From positions 1 to 7,538 of the forward strand of contig JAGGSF010000039.1 in assembly GCA_021159235.1 (NCBI GenBank): a DNA stretch of 7,538 nucleotides. The letters run 5' to 3'. How positions within the stretch are numbered: the first letter of the stretch is position 1; each line of letters opens with the position of its first letter. Source of the stretch: Deltaproteobacteria bacterium (GTDB lineage: Bacteria > Campylobacterota_A > Desulfurellia > JAGGSF01). Under the pieces are notes generated by a model, which had not been told where the DNA came from, searched no databases, and was given only the letters and a program-made list of their open reading frames with translations. Below are positions 5,616 through 7,538 of the stretch, one piece after another. Position numbers and translations under genes: made by a program.

Positions 5616-6985
5616 AAAAGCGAACAGCTTTTATCCGGACCCAATGGATCTTTTGTAGTTGAATAAGCATAAGCCCTGCATCCACCGCCGCAAATCTTGT
5701 AATACTTACAACTCTTGCACCTCTCTTTAATAGGTGCTGCATCCCTTAAACTATTAAACAGCGGACTATTGGTCCATATGTCCATAAAAGGCCTATCTTT
5801 CACATTGCCTGCCACTGGTTCATAAGGTGAAAACATACAGGGAGAAACGATACCATTGGGCTGAATATTGCAATAGTACCTGCCCGCTGGACACCCACCG
5901 AACATACTTAAAAACGGTCTGACTACAGCATTCTTTACACTGGCATTGAAAAATGTGGTGATGGGGAAACACAAACCGGTTATAGGCTTATAATCTTCCT
6001 TTCTCGCCTTTTTTATTTGAGAAGTAATCACTTCAAAATGTGGTGTCTCGCAAACGATATCAATATCCACCTCATCTATCTTTTCTGCCAATTTTTTATA
6101 GAGCCTCCATCTGGTTTGAGGATCAATATCATACTCCAATATTTCATCTGCTCTTCCCACAGGAATAAAGGGAAAAATAACGATACGATGAGCCCCAAGT
6201 TCCTGAGAAAAATCAATCAACTCAAACGCCTCATCTATATTGTACTTATGCATCGTGACACCAATAGCCGTAACTATACCTACTTCATTCAAGTTTTTTA
6301 CAGCCTGAACCGCTTTTTCCCAGGAGCCCTTCACCCCTCTAAATTCATCATGCGTTTCTGGATTTATACCATCTATACTCACCTGAGCATAATCAAGACC
6401 ATTTTCCTTCAATTTCAAAGCCATGTCTTTATCAATAAGCGTTCCATTTGTATCTATGGACACAAATACATTGTAGCTTTTTGCAATTCTCAAGGCATCA
6501 AAAAAATGGGGATACATTAACGGTTCTCCACCAGAGAAGGTTATAGATGATAGCCCTGCTTCGCCCAACTCTTTTACCACCTCTAACTTTCTCTCATCAC
6601 TCATCTCGTCCGGGAGAGGGTTGCCTGCTCTCTGAAAACAATGCTTACATTTAAGATTACATACATTGCTCAAATTATAAACAACAGAAAATGGAGCCCT
6701 GATCTTTAAGGGTTCCTGATACCCATACATCTGAACACCCTGCAGTGAATTTACAAACAACTTCCTAACACTACAATCCTTCATGCTTTCCTTCACTATA
6801 TTGGAAGGAAATCCTAAAAACTTCTCTGCCAGAGCAAGAAGAGTGGTCAGGGTTTTAATATCCCTATTTTCTCCTGTTTCTGCCCACAGGGATAATTTCT
6901 GTTCCAAATTACCGGTATCGATGTTTCTGACCAATCTATCTACTGCCATCTTTTTCATAAACTGCGTAAAAGTCGCCATCTCCAT
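5603..6985 (-). CDS. radical SAM/SPASM enzyme, candidate AOR maturase (Cmo-like)
   Basis: A 460-residue radical SAM protein. After an N-terminal helical region of about 100 residues comes the SAM-cluster motif C109-x3-C113-x2-C116, then SGGEP (151-155) for SAM binding. The C-terminal SPASM domain has all expected ligands for two auxiliary [4Fe-4S] clusters: C365, C372, C383, then C423-x2-C426-x5-C432-x3-C436, and C454. Such enzymes mostly modify peptides or assist cofactor assembly. A radical SAM gene (cmo, 'cofactor modifying protein') accompanies aor in Pyrococcus, so a role in maturing the AOR is a reasonable inference, not shown by sequence. A heme-, PQQ- or RiPP-type function is an alternative; no small precursor peptide gene was found nearby. 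ATG at 6979 (458 residues) is probably the true start, since GGGGG at 6986-6990 lies six bases before it but directly abuts the ATG at 6985. A promoter is predicted at 7017-7045. Confidence 0.87.
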   Translation of the reverse strand: MEMATFTQFMKKMAVDRLVRNIDTGNLEQKLSLWAETGENRDIKTLTTLLALAEKFLGFPSNIVKESMKDCSVRKLFVNSLQGVQMYGYQEPLKIRAPFSVVYNLSNVCNLKCKHCFQRAGNPLPDEMSDERKLEVVKELGEAGLSSITFSGGEPLMYPHFFDALRIAKSYNVFVSIDTNGTLIDKDMALKLKENGLDYAQVSIDGINPETHDEFRGVKGSWEKAVQAVKNLNEVGIVTAIGVTMHKYNIDEAFELIDFSQELGAHRIVIFPFIPVGRADEILEYDIDPQTRWRLYKKLAEKIDEVDIDIVCETPHFEVITSQIKKARKEDYKPITGLCFPITTFFNASVKNAVVRPFLSMFGGCPAGRYYCNIQPNGIVSPCMFSPYEPVAGNVKDRPFMDIWTNSPLFNSLRDAAPIKERCKSCKYYKICGGGCRAYAYSTTKDPLGPDKSCSLLKTN

Positions 6986-6990
6986 CCCCC
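6986..6990 (-). promoter_or_regulatory. start-deciding ribosome binding site of the radical SAM gene
   Basis: GGGGG on the minus strand touches the ATG at 6985 but stands six bases from the in-frame ATG at 6979. That spacing favours the second ATG, giving a 458-residue protein. The difference is two residues. Confidence 0.45.
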
Positions 6991-7016
6991 AAAAAATTCT
7001 ATCTTTTTTACAGTGG

Positions 7017-7045
7017 ATTATAACGGTAAAAATGCCTCAAAGCAA
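7017..7045 (-). promoter_or_regulatory. predicted sigma70-type promoter of the radical SAM gene
   Basis: On the minus strand, TTGCTT (7045-7040) is followed after exactly 17 bases by a perfect TATAAT (7022-7017). Transcription would start near 7010, about 25-30 bases before the gene. It lies entirely in the 67-base gap after the ABC transporter gene, so the radical SAM gene can be expressed apart from it, although read-through is likely too. The -35 box matches consensus at only three of six positions. This is the best sequence hint that the host is a bacterium. Confidence 0.6.
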
Positions 7046-7052
7046 GAGAAAA

Positions 7053-7538
7053 TTAAAAGATATGAACGGCAGAGGCTTTAAAGGTAATATAAGCTGTCTC
7101 TCCTTCCCTTAGTTGCATATTCTCTAAAGACTGCCTGGTTATCATAATCTTGAATGGAATACCTGTATCCACTGTTACTTTAGCAGTTGCCCCCGAATTT
7201 ACTATTCTTACTATTTTCCCCTTCAATGAGTTTCTGGCGCTGGATTTAAACGGTTGTTTGGAAATCAAGATTTCCTCCGGCCTAACAGAAACAAACACCT
7301 CCCCAGATTTCTTACCGGTAGAAAAGATATCTACACCATCTACATTGATATGAGCGGAACCATTTTCTACAATAGATTTTCCTCTGAATAGATTTTCTAC
7401 TCCCACAAAATTCGCCACAAATTCACTGTTGGGTTTTCTGAATATCTCCTCCGGCCTGCCTACCTGAATAATTCTTCCCTCATTCATCACAGCCACTCTA
7501 TCTGCAAGGGAAAATACCTCTTCAAAATTGTGCGTCAC
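7053..7538 (-). CDS. molybdate/tungstate-type ABC transporter ATPase, C-terminal part
   Basis: This is the 3' portion of a gene running off the right edge: 161 residues are visible, and the first codon seen (GTG) is an internal valine, not a start. The fragment opens at the switch histidine of the ATPase (V-T-H-N-F-E-E), followed by LADRVAVMNEGRI and the QVGRPEEIF stretch (25-33) typical of CUT/MOI-type importers. A regulatory domain follows, with VSVRPEEI (83-90) and a Mop-like TOBE module from SARNSLKGK (100-108) to KASAVHI (154-160). The SARN and KAS signatures are those of oxyanion-binding Mop domains, so the substrate is most likely molybdate or tungstate (ModC/WtpC class). The Walker A, signature and Walker B motifs lie outside the window. 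It stands upstream of, and in the same direction as, the radical SAM gene, 67 bases away. Metal supply to the AOR is an inference from context. Confidence 0.87.
   Translation of the reverse strand: MTHNFEEVFSLADRVAVMNEGRIIQVGRPEEIFRKPNSEFVANFVGVENLFRGKSIVENGSAHINVDGVDIFSTGKKSGEVFVSVRPEEILISKQPFKSSARNSLKGKIVRIVNSGATAKVTVDTGIPFKIMITRQSLENMQLREGETAYITFKASAVHIF

Noticed and set aside
6017-6520. 167-codon open frame on the plus strand opposite the radical SAM gene
   Set aside because: It is antisense to a strongly supported enzyme with intact motifs. Its translation has a low-complexity, hydrophobic/aromatic composition and no recognisable domain.
6991-7009. A6/T6 dyad in the radical SAM leader, adjoining its G-run ribosome site
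   Set aside because: Six A-U pairs only, too weak to call a regulatory hairpin or terminator without comparative evidence.

Overview
The window holds two convergent gene blocks built around a tungsten- or molybdenum-pterin aldehyde oxidoreductase. It is AT-rich with heavy AGA/AGG and ATA codon use. It has strong Shine-Dalgarno sequences and one good sigma70-like promoter (17-base spacer, perfect TATAAT box) on the minus strand. The genes encode oxygen-sensitive Fe-S and radical SAM enzymes, so I infer a strictly anaerobic bacterium. A thermophile is possible, since the TreT-type glycosyltransferase family is well known from thermophiles. No taxon can be named from this sequence alone.

Plus strand, 168-5598: five genes joined by overlaps (4, 4, 4 and 14 bases), so almost certainly one translationally coupled operon. 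The first three are an AorABC-type complex: a polyferredoxin-like subunit with four [4Fe-4S] sites (AorA), the catalytic pterin subunit (AorB) and an FAD/NAD(P) oxidoreductase (AorC). Together they should oxidise aldehydes to carboxylic acids and pass electrons to NAD(P)+ or ferredoxin, or run in reverse. The fourth gene encodes an internally duplicated protein that I place, from memory, in the DUF5752 family. The fifth encodes a GT4 glycosyltransferase very like trehalose synthase TreT. Their linkage to an aldehyde oxidoreductase is the least expected part of the window.

Minus strand, 7538-5603: the C-terminal half of an ABC transporter ATPase with a Mop/TOBE oxyanion domain (molybdate/tungstate type), cut off by the window edge. 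It is followed by a complete radical SAM/SPASM enzyme with its own predicted promoter. The radical SAM enzyme may be the maturase or cofactor-modifying protein long known beside archaeal AOR genes. Metal uptake, maturation and the enzyme would then sit in one locus, with the two blocks meeting at a 4-base intergenic gap that carries a small bidirectional hairpin.

Non-coding signals worth noting are a 167-base leader before aorA, with a possible long-range stem enclosing a three-codon mini-ORF that has its own AGGAGG, and a perfect 12-bp hairpin inside the DUF5752-like gene exactly where its second protein repeat begins. No RNA genes, CRISPR arrays or insertion sequences were seen, and no stretch over 300 bases lacks a gene.
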